Below are positions 25,542 to 38,481 of a stretch of DNA of 64,000 nucleotides, piece by piece. The notes under the pieces were generated by a model. That model made no database searches. It had not been told where the DNA came from and worked only from the letters and a program-made list of their open reading frames with translations. The stretch's first letter is position 1, and the number at the start of each line of letters is the position of its first letter. The position numbers were made by a program, and so were the translations under genes. This DNA is from Solea solea (lineage: Eukaryota > Chordata > Actinopteri > Pleuronectiformes > Soleidae): NCBI RefSeq assembly GCF_958295425.1, contig NC_081135.1, positions 23,444,180 to 23,508,179 on the forward strand. The letters run 5' to 3'.

Positions 25542-25560
25542 AGAGCACCACCTTGTGGCT
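25542..25560 (-). promoter_or_regulatory. CTCF-like site
   Basis: AGAGCACCACCTTGTGGCT carries ACCACCTTGTGG, a partial reverse-strand CTCF match with substitutions in the C-run and at the base before GTGG. Confidence 0.3.
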
Positions 25561-26176
25561 GGACGGTGAAATCTCCTTTACTCACTGAAAAGCATGTGCT
25601 GCTTCTGTGACTGTCATAAGCCACATGTCAACAGAAAGAGACAATGACTCATAGTGGACACAATAAAAGTACATGCAATTTATGATTTTTCAAATACTTT
25701 TTTTGTTTAATCTTATTCACATTTTGCCTAGGTGGCCTTTACAATCTGTATGTCTTTACTTCTATGTATTTTAATTATAATAGTGCAAATGATGTAATTA
25801 TAAAGTGATTTCTTTTTTAAATTAAAAATTAAATTACAAAACGCATTCAGACTAATGAAGAATGTCATCATGAAAATCCTAGTATTGTGCAGGTTAATGA
25901 TCGCTATCTTTTCTACAAGTACTGAAACTTGTCTTTTCCAACTCCGCATATAAAAATGCTCGCTCAAACTTTCTTCCACCAATTATTTCCCCGTTTCCAC
26001 GAATGCCATGAAACATTGAACGAGACCGCAGCAGGAGCATATGACTTGTGTGGAATGTAGATGTTCTCTCTCAGTCTATTTATGTGATTTAGGGCTGTCA
26101 AGGAAGCTGAGCAGCAAAGCCCTCAGTCCCAGACAGAGGGCTGGACATGACAATGAAGCTGAGGCTCCTGCAGAAA

Positions 26177-26196
26177 GTGCGCCCTCTGCTGGCAGG
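26177..26196 (-). promoter_or_regulatory. Strong CTCF-like site
   Basis: GTGCGCCCTCTGCTGGCAGG is a near-consensus reverse-strand CTCF motif (complement CCTGCCAGCAGAGGGCGCAC). It includes the GCGC before the C-run and TGGCAG at the other side. It is the best of the CTCF-like sites in the window and lies 0.6 kb from the weaker site at 25542. CTCF sites of this kind anchor chromatin loops. Confidence 0.5.
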
Positions 26197-27873
26197 GCAC
26201 AGAGGCATCTGGCTGTAGAAAACACTGCAGATGGAATGTGGCGTTCATTCAAGCGCAGTATGTGTTACAAATAAAAAAATTGTGACAGATTTTCCTCTGA
26301 TTTTATTTAGGTAGTTGTCACATTCTTTCTCAACTTAACCAATTATAGTGAAACATAAACCCTAATATCTTTACACACTGTATAATCGGGATTTTCCCCA
26401 CTGCTAGTTGACCGTACAACCGCATGACCACTGGTTCATCAATCCCTCTGCTTGTTTCTCTCGAGCAGAGGACGGAGAACCATAAACACGAGGTGGAAAA
26501 CAGCACTGTGATCCCAGCTGCAAACAGAAAGCTGAGAATGCGGTGACATTTTTTTCACAAGCCACTGTACACGCTGCACTAAATGCACAGTCTTTCTGTT
26601 AGATCAGAGGGACTAGTGAAGCCTCTCATAATCATTTCTATGCTACATTAAGAGAAGCAACATTGCAGTTTGCCTTGGCACTGGCCAAGTGTTACTACAC
26701 GGCCTCAAACATAAACTCCAACCTCCACTCCTGCCGACGTGAAGGGTCCATGTCTGTCTCAATTTAAGAAGTTTCACATCAAGAGCACTTTGGTATTTAA
26801 AGCTCAGAGTTGTTGTTTTTTTCCAAAACATGGAAAAAAGCAGATATTCATACTGTTGTTGCAGCAATATGAGTCAGTAATATGTGCAATAATAATAAAG
26901 GCGTGTAACCCTCTCTGGACACAAGCATGTAAATTGACATGTACAGTTTGCTGTTTTGTACTCGTTACAGTCCTTTATCAGATCAGAGAGCACAAAGGAA
27001 GTGCTCCACAGTTTCCCAGTACAGGGTCTGTGTTTTGAAAATCAATTTCTGTCTCACAGTTGGTTGTAGTGCCACTGAAGTCATCAGGGTCACGCACCTC
27101 CCTCCATAGTCGTTTGCCAGCCGCTTCCAGCTGAAAAATGGAGCTTTCTGGACTGGAGGGGTATATGAACAGAGATAGCTTGACACAGCCATTTGTTTGG
27201 CTCAGGTGAATACAGCCAGACAGCAACACAGTCCCTGCTCTGCAGCAGGGCTTGCACTATGGCCAGATCCTACTGGACACTCATTCCTCACAGACACTGC
27301 GAAGCTCATCTCAGATACACCACTGCTGCTGCTGCTGCTCTGTACTGTACTGTATGTAAAAAGCCACAGCTGGTCTCTTTATATTCACTCTGTGGGTGAA
27401 AAAGAGTTTAGCTAAGACAGTTAGGTGTTCCTGGTAGAGAGCTTTTCGAGTTAAAATGATGCCAAATACATGCATCTGTTATAGTTACATAACATATAAA
27501 TAATTCTAAACATTTCTATGTAGTAGTGGGTCAGTAGATCATAGAATATGTCTTTTATGCCCCTTCACTTAGGCTGTTCACAAACAGACAAAGGAACAGA
27601 CAAGTGCAGACAAAAAAATGTGCCTTCTTGGCAGAGATGAAAACATCGCTGCCTGCTTTTACATATTTTGGCGGGGTGTCGCAAATCCATTGGTGGAAAA
27701 TCAGATTGTAGCAACAATAATGAGAAATGAAAAACACTCACTGGCTCTAATGACACTCTGCTATACTTTCAGCGTTACAGCATCATCTACCCTCCGTCCT
27801 CTGACCGTTTTTTCAATAAATTAATAAATTACGAGTTCATTCAGCTCAATATACAAGGTTGTATTGTCTTAGT

Positions 27874-27888
27874 AAAAAAAAAAAAAAA
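27874..27888. repeat. Poly-A tract
   Basis: Fifteen A preceded by AGT. Confidence 0.85.
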
Positions 27889-29348
27889 CAACCAAGTGTA
27901 AATCTGATCCGTGGTCATGGTGATTAATATAATCAATAATAAATAATAACACTAAACACCTCCACTCTGGTCTTCATGCACATTAATTTCTCCTCTCTGT
28001 CTTGAAGGTGTCCTCTACCTTCCTAGGAAGTTTGGCTGTGACTATTATGTCGAATCTCTCTCAGGCTGCTGCAATATTCATGGCTGGACACAAAGGCATG
28101 AACAGAAACAGGCGGACAGCTAATGAATTTGAATCTGTGAACGGCTCAGTATTAGTGTGGCTTACTGCTCGGCCCAGCAGGAAATGAATTGCCCTTTATT
28201 TAACATTACAAATTACAGGTGACCCACAGTGAGCGGAACTGTGAGTCTGAGTGGTGCGACAAATAGATTTAGAGGGGCAATGATTCCCTCCCAGATTCCT
28301 GTTGTGTCAATGCAAGAGATTAGGTGACAGATTATATTAGGAAATAATTTGTGATTCCCACTGTGATAAATGTAACGCGGTTAAGGAGAAATGAATATGT
28401 CTGTTTTTGTCACAGTTAAATCAAATTAGGTTTTAGATTGCGTTACATTGATTTGTTGTATTGCAAATTGTCACGTTGACAACGCTAGCTGAAGGATAAT
28501 GAGGATATAAGGTTAGCATCGCTGCGGGGTGTGGATTTGTTGAGGTTACGATGTGTTGGTGTAAGTGTGGACTGACCAACACCATCATTACACATCCTAA
28601 AGTCTGCGATAAGGAATAAATCCTCACGTTTCACTCAGCACAGTGTCTTGCACACGTCGGTGTCAGTAAATAATAACCGAGCTGTGTGCAGTGCTGTAGT
28701 GTGGAGGCTCTGTCACGCAGCAGCCACTTTTAACATTGCTCTCTCAGAGATTATTCAAACAGGCCGAGCCACATCACACATGTGTTCCGATCATATTACC
28801 ATGGAGATAAATCTGTCGCTCCTCTTCTGGACGCATCAAGGCAAACCCGTTCAAACCATGCTTTCCGCACTGTCTCGGGCTCCCTCTCCAGCGAGTTACT
28901 TGGCCTGTTGAGTAATGAAGTGTTGGAGTTCAGTAATGAGACTGTTTACAGGGCGTGCTTGTTTCACATGAATCAAGCCCAGTGTGTGGTTAGATAAATA
29001 CCAGCTTGGCCCTGCACGAAGCCAGTCAAACCTTCTCCTCTGCTCAGGAAATGGCAGCCAAATTCCTGTGGAATGAATGAAGAGGAAATCTGCGAGTGGC
29101 AGCCCTACCACGAGATCACTCTGAAAGGAGAGGGTGGAAAAGCCGAGGCCTTTCCTCTGGCGTGGACTCGGGCCAGGGCTCACTAGGTGAGACTGATGGA
29201 ATAATAATACACATCCTGAGTGTTCTTTTCATTAGCAGCACGGTTTCATGTTTTTCATCATCCCTGCTGAGAGAAATGTAGAGACCCTTATTTCTGAGCT
29301 GGACAAATTACCCTTTCTCCTCTGGGAGATGCAGCTGCATTCAATATT
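27889..29348. other. Repeat-free noncoding block
   Basis: No gene recognised. A pyrimidine stretch ending TTGAAG before 28008 was checked as a splice acceptor, but it leads into a 61-codon frame without protein character. The 28050-28250 part (GAATTTGAATCTGTGAACGG, TTACAAATTACAGGTGACC) and 28860-29200 have the unique, mixed texture of conserved noncoding elements. Confidence 0.4.
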
Positions 29349-29400
29349 GTGTGTGTGTGTGTGTGTGTGTCGGTCTGTCAAAGAGAGAGAGAGAGGGAGA
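29349..29400. repeat. Compound GT / GA microsatellite
   Basis: About eleven GT units (29349-29370), a short spacer, then about nine GA units with one GGGA. Confidence 0.9.
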
Positions 29401-30767
29401 GTGATTCTGTATCAGTGAGTTGGGGGGTTGGGGCGTTTGGATACACGGATTTCCTGTGGAAATAATAATTAACATGACATGCACACAGGGCCGACGGTAA
29501 AGGCTTGGTCCTCTCACTAAATATTGTCTTTTACAAGCGACCACGTACCAGGATTAATCTAATTTCCTACATGAGATGTAGATGTGAAGCAACCCCAGCG
29601 AGGTCATGTTTAAACCCATGACCTCAACGAGTGGGACTTGTGTAATCAGTCCAGGCTGTTTGAGACTGAAGTGACAGCATGGCCGTCTGTATTTAGAACA
29701 CATTATCTGTGATTCATATTAGCCCTTAACCAAAGCAACCCCTCCATTAACTCCACCTGCAAACACCTCATATCCCAAGTGACCTATTTTCCCAATTACC
29801 AATGCCATTACTCTGCACTTCCCTTCGACACCAGCCATCAGCAGACGTCCAGATTAGTACGGATTTCATTGGAACTCCTCTGACCGCTACATTAGTGCAC
29901 ATTTTTCTGCACTTATTACAGAGTGCAGAGACAGAGAGTTACAGCGCCTCTCAAATGAAACAGTCTTGAGTGATAAATCTCTTGCACTAATGCACACGCT
30001 TGAGAGTTTTTGACTGTAAATAAAGTCAGGGGAGACATGCTGTACTTATATGGGTACAGCCTAAAGGAAATGGTTCGCCCCTTGAAAGAACATATGGGTG
30101 TGTATATCTGCAGCCAATCAGGATGCATGCTGAAAATGCCTTTTTTCTCGCTTCCTTTCCCCGTCAAGGCCTCTTTGCTGTGTTCCCACTCTTGTGTTTG
30201 TTGTAATGTCACAGAATATTTCGCAAATTATGACCTCGCCACACTTGACTCACACTGATAAAAAAAAGAATCACTTGTATGTTGTTTATGTCTTCTCTAA
30301 AATAATAATAAAACCAGCGGGGCAAACATCTGCAGGAATATTTGTCGGGTAATTGGGACGACAGTTCATTCCGGGTCAATATATAGGTTTTCATCGTGAT
30401 CATCAAAGCGTCATCCATCTCTGATGTGCAAACACCGGTGACACCTTAATTGCCTTTGATAATACATTCATCCTGTCAAAACGAGGTGATCATCAAGTTG
30501 TTTAGACAGCAGCTATCGATGGCCGTGTTTGCCCACCGTACAGTAACACAGCTTTGAGGATAATGAGCGCACAGTTTATCCTATTATTCAGTACGCCAAA
30601 TATAAACCGTAATCTCTGACAGTGTAGCATAACATTTGATGAGTGAACAGGAGCCAGGAGGAGAGAGAGGAATGCTTTCACATGTTCTGTTCTCAAATGC
30701 TGTGATTTTTTTTGCATGAACCCAACTGATGCTGTATTTCTGTAGAGAGCACTGATATCAATATCTT
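29401..30767. other. Noncoding DNA, no gene recognised
   Basis: Mostly unique sequence. Frames of 98 (29916-30212 minus) and 82 codons have no recognisable feature. It holds the inverted AGGTCA pair at 29600-29625. Confidence 0.4.
29600..29625. promoter_or_regulatory. Inverted AGGTCA pair in a 9-bp palindrome
   Basis: GAGGTCATG (29600-29608) and CATGACCTC (29617-29625) are perfect inverted arms around TTTAAACC. AGGTCA is the nuclear-receptor half-site. The 12-base spacing is wider than usual steroid or thyroid response elements (IR0-IR3), so the palindrome itself may matter more than receptor binding. Confidence 0.3.
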
Positions 30768-30770
30768 AAA

Positions 30771-30810
<40 letters not shown>

Positions 30811-30815
30811 TATAT
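30768..30815. repeat. Poly-A plus AT microsatellite
   Basis: About 12 A run into about 14 AT units, then ACAGTATATAT. Highly self-complementary. Confidence 0.9.
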
Positions 30816-33385
30816 ATTTTCAATTTTAATTTAAAAATCTAAATTAAAAAAATGTAATAACAGTATATAACTAAATTATTGTACTCCAGGTCTGGTTATA
30901 AGAATATGTGCGTAATTAAACTCAAAGCTACATCGCACTAACTTAACTTGAATATCTTTGGATAATGTCTGGAGAACACCAGACTCCCACTCGAGGTAAA
31001 ATCACATATAATCTGGAATACCGTGGGCTTTGCACCAACTTTTACATTGTTCTGTTTTTATGTGTTTTGTTTTATTTTTGTTGGTTTCCTTACTTGTTTT
31101 CCACCGTCTATACAGAAGTGGGATCCTGTGCGGATCAATGGATCTGACTTGTTTTTGCCCCGTCTTTCTACTTACGCAGAAAAATCAATTTAAGCATCGT
31201 ACAGCCAACAATCTTGATAAGGAAGCCATATAGTTTTCTGCTCTTCTTTATGACCGAGACACAGTGCATACCATATGTGATATTGTGTTCAAATTCTTTC
31301 TTGTTACTTATTAGACAATATGTACTCGGATACTGATATGTATATGCACACATAAAAACAACTGGTGACATAAAACATAACATTTACTTGAATGAACGTG
31401 AAAATTGTTATATTTATATATACGATTATTAATTTGCTCCATCCCAAACAATTCGAGCCACTGTCTGGAGGTAGTTTTTCTGAAGGTAATGTGAGTCTGC
31501 AGCTGTGAATTCGAAACATAAAGAAGCTCCCTCGCAAATTTACACTCCTTTTAGTGCCATAGTCCCAATTTTCTATCTACTGCTCCCCAAACATGTGGCC
31601 TGGAAACGCTGCTCAGAGCAAAAACAAGGCATTTCTTGACTAACAAGACAGTTTTCATATTATATTTACTTGCCCTGAACGACTCAAACTGCTGAAGTCG
31701 CTTTTGCAGACAAACTGTGAAAATGAGGACTGTGGGTTTTCTCCCAGTCATCTAGTCATGGCCAGTGTGATGATGCCCAAGATACATGTGGGAATGTGAG
31801 TGTTGCTTTAGTTTGGACTTTAGGGCCAAAAGTGTGAAACTGTTCATAAAGTGAACACATACAATTTAAAGTTTTAAAGTACATACACTGGACGTAGCTC
31901 TTAAATGATCAGGAATGAAATGTTTCTTTCTTTTTTTAAGAAGCCGGAGTTTCATACTGAACCTCCTGGCGCTTAAACTCAAAGATCTGTTGACTGAAGA
32001 TGCATGGAGTATTTAGAGTAGCCGTCACTGGAGTAGAAACCACCTTCATGCAGACCATCAAGTGCTAATTGGTTTGGAATGGAGCGACGGTATCAGGGAA
32101 CAGATTCCAGATGACACGTCAGTGATGGAAACGTTCTTAAAGTAAATGTAGCTGTCAACTCCGGCACGCTGCGCCATGCTTCACGTGCTTGTGATGTCTG
32201 ATGATTACGCAAGCAGCAAGTGCCAGCTGAAGCACAGGCTTCCTCCATAGAGCACTCCTCTCTCTAATGAAGTGCTCTGCTGCTGTGGGGTCGGCGTGGA
32301 AGTTATTCGCTCGGCCTATGCGGGGAAGTCTTTGAGGTGGCAACGTCCCGATGGGATATGCTACAGATGGAGCAATTAAAGGCAAGCTACAACAATCGTC
32401 CTCTCTGTGCCAGGCATATTGGGGAATGAGCGGGAACAATGCATCCCGCTTAGAATATTTTACTCGCAGCTTGCAGACAACAATATAACTAGCCACAGGA
32501 GGATGGAAAATGTGAGGCTGCAATGAAAATAGCCAGCAGTGTTGTTTAGGGAATTTAATATTTTGCTGTTAAGTGCATCTATCCACTGTTAGTTTTGTTC
32601 CAGATCTATTTTGTCATAATGAATACATTTGATCATAGATTCATAGGCAGAATTTAGCTTTTTACTCTTGAATGGCTCCCAGTTCTGTAAAAAATCCTCC
32701 ACTGCTTGTATCCTAATGTGAGGATTTAAACACTGCATGTTGCAAAAGAAGACATCCTTGCTTTCTTTTGAAGATCAGAGCCGCCTGCCATGGTGCCCTC
32801 TAATAGGTTCCTCAGTCTCCTCAGCTCAGTTGGAGTGGGACAACAGCAGGAGGGAGTTGTTGGGAATTATATTTTCTCTCACATCATGGGGTCTTCCCTC
32901 AGCTCACTGTGCTCTGGAGGCGTCAGGACACTGAGCCGAGGTTGATGATATCAGGCTATAATTAATACAGAAATTAAATTTCACCCACTTTGTGTCCTCC
33001 CTGATTTAATTATTTTTGTGTTGATTAACGTCATAAAGCACCACCCTCGCCATATGAAATATTTTAAACCGTTTACCACCTGTGCTTGTGCATCACCCCC
33101 TAAAAATAGGAGTCTCACTCTTATACCCTTTCTCGATCATTCTTGCAATAATCCTGCTAATGCCTTTTTTATGAAGTCAGTGTCCTCTTAAGTTTGCCTC
33201 TCCACATTTTTTGTTTATCAACATGTTTTTGGAACCATGTGAGTTGCCTGTCTGATATTACTGGTGGAGATGTGGTGTCCTCTCATTCAGCACGTTGTTT
33301 CATAATGGCATGATTAAAAAAAGGAGACTTTTTAAAGAAACTGAAAAAACTCTGTTTGGCAAGAATTATAACTTTCTCTTTGGTT
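30816..33385. other. Noncoding DNA, no gene recognised
   Basis: No gene is supported. The piece 32155-32523 stands out: it is less AT-rich, has more CpG, and keeps a 122-codon minus-strand frame open, but the frame has no recognisable domain. The remainder is plain AT-rich sequence with short frames only. Confidence 0.4.
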
Positions 33386-33406
33386 CCCCCCCCCCCCCCC
33401 CCCCCC
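33386..33406. repeat. Uninterrupted run of 21 C
   Basis: Twenty-one C in a row (poly-G on the other strand), preceded by TTTGGTT and followed by AGGATG. It could form a G-quadruplex on the minus strand. Confidence 0.95.
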
Positions 33407-34579
33407 AGGATGTAGTGCACGTATGTTACACGCATGCACTATAGTATTTCGATTTCAACTAGACTAGTCAGACGTTTGGAAAAATGTGCATTGTTGTTTT
33501 CTTGCAGAGGTTAGTGCATTTAACTGACTTGTTGTTACAGTATGCACAGTAAATACATGCAGCAGCCTGTTAGCCTAACTGAAAGCAGGGGGAAACCGTT
33601 AACCTCTCTGTGTGCAACCATGTCTCCAGAAATGACATTCCCACATGGCTCAACTGCTTTCTAATTAAACTTCATTGGGGACGTATTTCCTGAGCCAAAA
33701 TTACCTATTCACATGTCTAGACAGACGTGCATATCAGCATGATAGTGTTTGAACTGCTTGTGGCATAAATTAGGGAATGAGAATGATGTTAACCAATTCC
33801 TGGTTATAAATATGGTTAGGTTTAGGTACACTGAGTGGTTGGGTGGTACGGCAAGGAAGGGGCCATGGTTATTATAATAATAGCATCACATTCTTTCTAT
33901 AAATGTCACATAAATTTGTAATAAGTGTTCCGACATGTGGTCTTGAACTCTGGTCTGCTGCATGCTGGACATCTAACTTTGTTTGAACAACATCCCAAAA
34001 TCCTCAAATACTTCCAATATCTGGAAGAAGATACTGTAATGGGAAAACGGAGCTGCTCAGTATAAAGGTGATACAATCCACTATCTGCTCATCCACTTCT
34101 CACTAAACGAGATGTTATATGTTTGTGTTCCTGATTTTGGGCAAAAATAAATGTCATTCTTAATGACATAATTGGATGTAAACATTGGTTTTCACTTCAT
34201 CTTTGCATTCAGACAGTGAGGCTGTCTGTATCCATGCGATTTAAAAAAAAAATCACTTTATTTATTGTTGCAACTTGTGGCTGGATAACAAGTAAAAAAA
34301 ATAAAAATAAAGTTTCCCTCATCACCCTAAAGTAGTTTTGCATGTGTTTATGCACATCATTAGCCACATACCAAGTGCTCTACTCCTGCCAATGCTGTAA
34401 TCAGTTCCTGATTAAATTATAAAGACTGTTTCCTGCGGTATGCAAAGCATAAGGACACTATAATAAACAGCTGCTTGTGTGCTAGATGGCCAAGCACTTT
34501 CTTAAGAATAATGGCTGTTTGCTCCTGTTTAATAATGACTAAGTGTGGCAATGTCATATTGATCCGCATGTATAGAAAT
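33407..34579. other. Noncoding DNA, no gene recognised
   Basis: No open frame over 60 codons and no recognised repeat. AT-rich, with short poly-A runs near 34242 and 34295. Confidence 0.45.
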
Positions 34580-34602
34580 GAGAAGAAGAAGAAGAAGAAG
34601 AG
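34580..34602. repeat. GAA microsatellite
   Basis: About seven GAA units, grading into a longer purine-only stretch. Confidence 0.9.
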
Positions 34603-37600
34603 AAAGCAGAAGAAATTGCTTGTTGCTGATCAGCTCTGGTTCGAACTGAAATGAGCGTCAGTGGCAGCAAATACAAGGACCTGCTTAATGAACACTGAGC
34701 TGTGTCTTTGGAAAGACGCAGACAAAGAGCTTAATGTGAAAAGTTCTGAAACAACAGTGAGTTAGCTGCGACAGATTCACAGTCAGCCGTAGAGAAGATA
34801 TAGATCACGGTTTGACAAATGATTATGATGATTTTGATATTTCCCATAGACAATTCTACTTTTTCATTTCCTGGTAAATTGTCTCAGCTCCTTGCAGTCC
34901 TGTCCTGGTGGGCTTCTCTCCCAGTCCCGTCTCCGCTCTGTGGTTTTATTAAAGCTAACATTTGTCAGCAGGAAGATGGTTGATATGCAAAGTGTGGAGC
35001 GGCGCACACCTCACGCTTTAGTAATTCCGGCTGTTTGAGAAATGAGATATGAGGAATGCCCCGCTACGACACAACAGATAAGAGACATGAGTAATGTTCA
35101 CAAGATTTCAGTGTTATTACTCTTTATTCTGTTTTTTATTTGTACCTGAGTATGTTTTGAAGAATGCTGTCACTGGAGAGAATCATTGCACGCTGATATT
35201 GATTGTGAGAAGTAAGTTCAATTATTATAAATTGTGATTAACAACTTGAAATGAAATGTTTTTCTTTGGAAAATAGTATTGAATTAAACTCCTTTCTTAT
35301 GCATTGGGAATTCATAATTCTGTGCTTGATGATGGACTATATGTACAGTATCTATTGCACATTTTATAATATAATCTACAAAACCTGTTCATTCATTTGC
35401 AGCATTGACATCACAAATCTGCACCAGTTGTACTTATGTAGTGTAACTGCAACCCAAATGTCAATATACTCTGGGTGTCACATGATTTTACAGAAATTAC
35501 TTAACATTTCTTGCTCATGATGAGATGAGAAAGACTTCTTCTTTTGAATTTCTTTTTATAAATATGTCGTCCTGATTTCCATGCCCCTGTTATTAGATGA
35601 AGAGGGAATAGATAATTTTTAGGTTCAATTTATTAAGGCAATTATACAATTAAAATGCCTTTTATGGCTTTTAAATGTGGTGTTTTTGTTGCTGAAACAT
35701 GTGCATTAGCACAGCATGTTAAACACTGGAAACAGTTTGCCTCTTGAATTATTGTGTATCTCAGAGTTTTCAACTCAAAGAGACAGATCTCTATTTATCC
35801 CCTGATTTTTTTTGTCATACTAGATCTGTGATACAATAAGGTACAAAATGGTATAGTTTGAAAGCAAGGCAATTCCTCCCAATATAATTTCTGCTGGCAA
35901 GATGAAGCGAAAGGGCCATGCTGTGTGAGGAAATTGTTCTGCTAAGTGACTCTTCCCCTCACATTGCCAAGCAGCGTCTCTCCATATAAATGGCCATCCA
36001 GGCTATTTGTCAGGAACACACATCAATCTTGGTGCGTATCGCCACAGAGCCAGGAGGCGAGTCGGTGTAGGCTGCCGTTACCAGTCAGAAATGTGTTGAG
36101 CTTGTCTCCTCGGGCCATCCTCTCTCCGTACAGTACAGGCACAAAGCTGGAGCCACTGTTCTGAAGACTGGTCACTTTCATTAGAGAAGTCATTAAAGGA
36201 ATTACAGGAGCTTGGTCATAGATTTGTCTTGGATTATATTGTACTTGGATTTTTCCTCTATTCGTCAAGCATATAACTGAAATGCTGCAGCAAAAAGAAA
36301 AGGAACGTTTGAGTCGGTGTGAGAAAAGGGAAGAATGAGAAGGAGTTCACTTTTAGACGTGTCATTTTTTTGTCATTTGTGTGCCATTTTTCTTTGCATC
36401 CGTGACTTGCTGTTTTTCCTTGTTGCCTCATCATAATTATATGATAAAGACATATGACTCTACATCATTCTGCACTTAACAGCAAAGTGTTGAATACCTG
36501 CGGGGTTTTAGTTCATCCTGGAGCAGTCATTCACTCCACCAGGTGTGTCTGACAGGTGTGCTGGAAACTGTAAATAGTAAAAACACAACATGTCAGAGCA
36601 AATATCCAAATCTCAAACGAAACCTGACAGTAATGTATGTACTTCTTGCTGCAAGCAAACTATTAAATCAACAAAACGTACAGTATATCAAATAAAGTGA
36701 GCCAAAACCAGCACACCTGATGTGACTTGTTCTTCTGAAGCACAAATGTTATGATCAAAAACTAATGAAAGTACCAGTGAGACACACTGTTACACTCAGT
36801 CATTATGATCGATTTGTTTTAAATCTTTCAAATCAGTGCCGCAAACAGCATCCTGCTGAAAATAGTTATTCATTAATGCATTAATGCATGTTTCCTCTCG
36901 TCTTAGCTTCAATTTCAACAAGAAGTGATAAATGCAAATACAAACCAACCTTGAGATTGTGGGTTTTGGTCTTTTCTTGGGATTTTTGACAGTGACACAA
37001 AAACCACCTGCTTTATTTGGCATTTAAATAGAGCTGAAGAAATATTTGAATATTCTATCACAACAATGAAGTTCTTATTTCCACATGAGATGAAGAATCT
37101 TCAAATTTCCCCTTCTTTGTTAATTTTTTTATTTTTTATTATTTTTTTTTTACTTTTTTTAATTGGTAATTCACACACATGTTTAAACACAGGACATCAC
37201 TCATTACATCCGTGCACACAACAGCAGTAGCAGAAAAGCCATGCATGCACTAAGAGGAGAGTTAATGGACCCAGACAATGACCTCAGGTGATACTGGGGG
37301 GTGCAATGTATGCTGAGGAAACATACCTATAATAATAACCATTACAACAAACTGAAGTGTTAACAGCAGGGGTGTATCAGCAGATACACAGATTTTCACA
37401 TGTCTGCAGGACTAAACCGAGGGAGCAGTTTGAATTAACTACATAATCCCCAAATAAAACTAAGCCCCATGAGGAGTTACAGATAAAATGACAGCAACAC
37501 AAGGTCTGTTCCCTGCCTCTTCTGGATCTTTCAATACAATAACACAGAGTCACCCTCTTGTCACATAAACACATTTTATTTTATTTGTTATTCCAACACA

Positions 37601-38481
37601 CGTTGTGGGATTGGGGATTTATTGTTTATATTAAACATATCCCTTATGATAAACAGTAGTAGTTATTCAAGGTCGGGCACAAGTTTTTTTTATCATTGGA
37701 AATGAAACATTATTAATTTAGTTTCTCTCTGTGTGCATTTAATTTGACTCTTGTTTTGATACTTGCACAAAAGCCCCTGTAAAATGAGGTCCTGCACAGT
37801 TCTCAGATCTTCCCATTTTGAGTCGTCAGGTTTACAGTATGCACTATTAAATACAGAAACATAAAAAGGAAAAAGGAAAAAATCATCTGTCCTCAGTGTA
37901 GTCATGTTTTAAGGTTTTGTCATCTGATAATAATCAGTTATCATAAAAGTGGCATATCTATATGTGGATTTCCACCAGTTTCCCCCCGCATTCATTTTTC
38001 ATGCTTATATTGTCATGACCTAGAAGAGAGTGTGTATTCAGGGGGATGTTTCTGATCTCGTGTCCTGAGCTGTGGAATAATGTAAGAGCACTGGTGTGTT
38101 GCTGCTGCAGCTGGGGGAGCGTGTTGCCATAAAATATTAACGACTTGGAAGGCCAGCCACATGACAAGATGAATGTAATTGGCCCTCGCAGCTCTATCTG
38201 TGCATGTTAATGAGATGGGATGGTATTTAAATCAGTCGCGCCCCAGACACTGTGGCTGCAGTCGAGAAATCCACAAACAAAGACACAGTGCGAGAGCACG
38301 GATGCATTGAGATAGATAGAGGAAATGTCACCTTATTATTCGGGTGTCCTGACCTGCTACCAGCATTATTTTTGTTTTTGTTCATTTCAGCGAAACATTC
38401 TTTTCAGCTCAGCCTCTAAATTACTTTTTATTGACTTAAAATGAATGCTTAGACCTTTTTTCTTCCTTTTTTTTCCCCCAG
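34603..38481. other. Long block almost free of mobile elements
   Basis: No recognised gene. Octamer ATGCAAAT at 36932-36939, a homeodomain-type palindrome at 36871-36886, and a T-rich tract at 37122-37160. Frames are at most 89 codons and have no protein character. Another likely regulatory desert segment. Confidence 0.4.
36871..36886. promoter_or_regulatory. 16-bp perfect palindrome CATTAATGCATTAATG
   Basis: Two CATTAATG words form a perfect palindrome containing four ATTA/TAAT homeodomain cores and a central ATGCAT. A plausible site for homeodomain dimers or POU factors; no function is shown. Confidence 0.3.

Larger units (their letters stand above)
24516..27873. other. Long block almost free of mobile elements
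   Basis: No gene is supported and almost no repeat is visible, apart from a (CTG)6 run at 27322-27339 and short poly-A or poly-T. Frames of up to 99 codons (26739-27038 plus) show no domain. Two CTCF-like sites lie at 25542 and 26177. The even, unique sequence texture suits regulatory DNA. Confidence 0.45.

Noticed and set aside
28002..28187. Exon after a pyrimidine tract ending TTGAAG
   Set aside because: The tract is weak, no donor fits, and the 61-codon frame lacks protein character.
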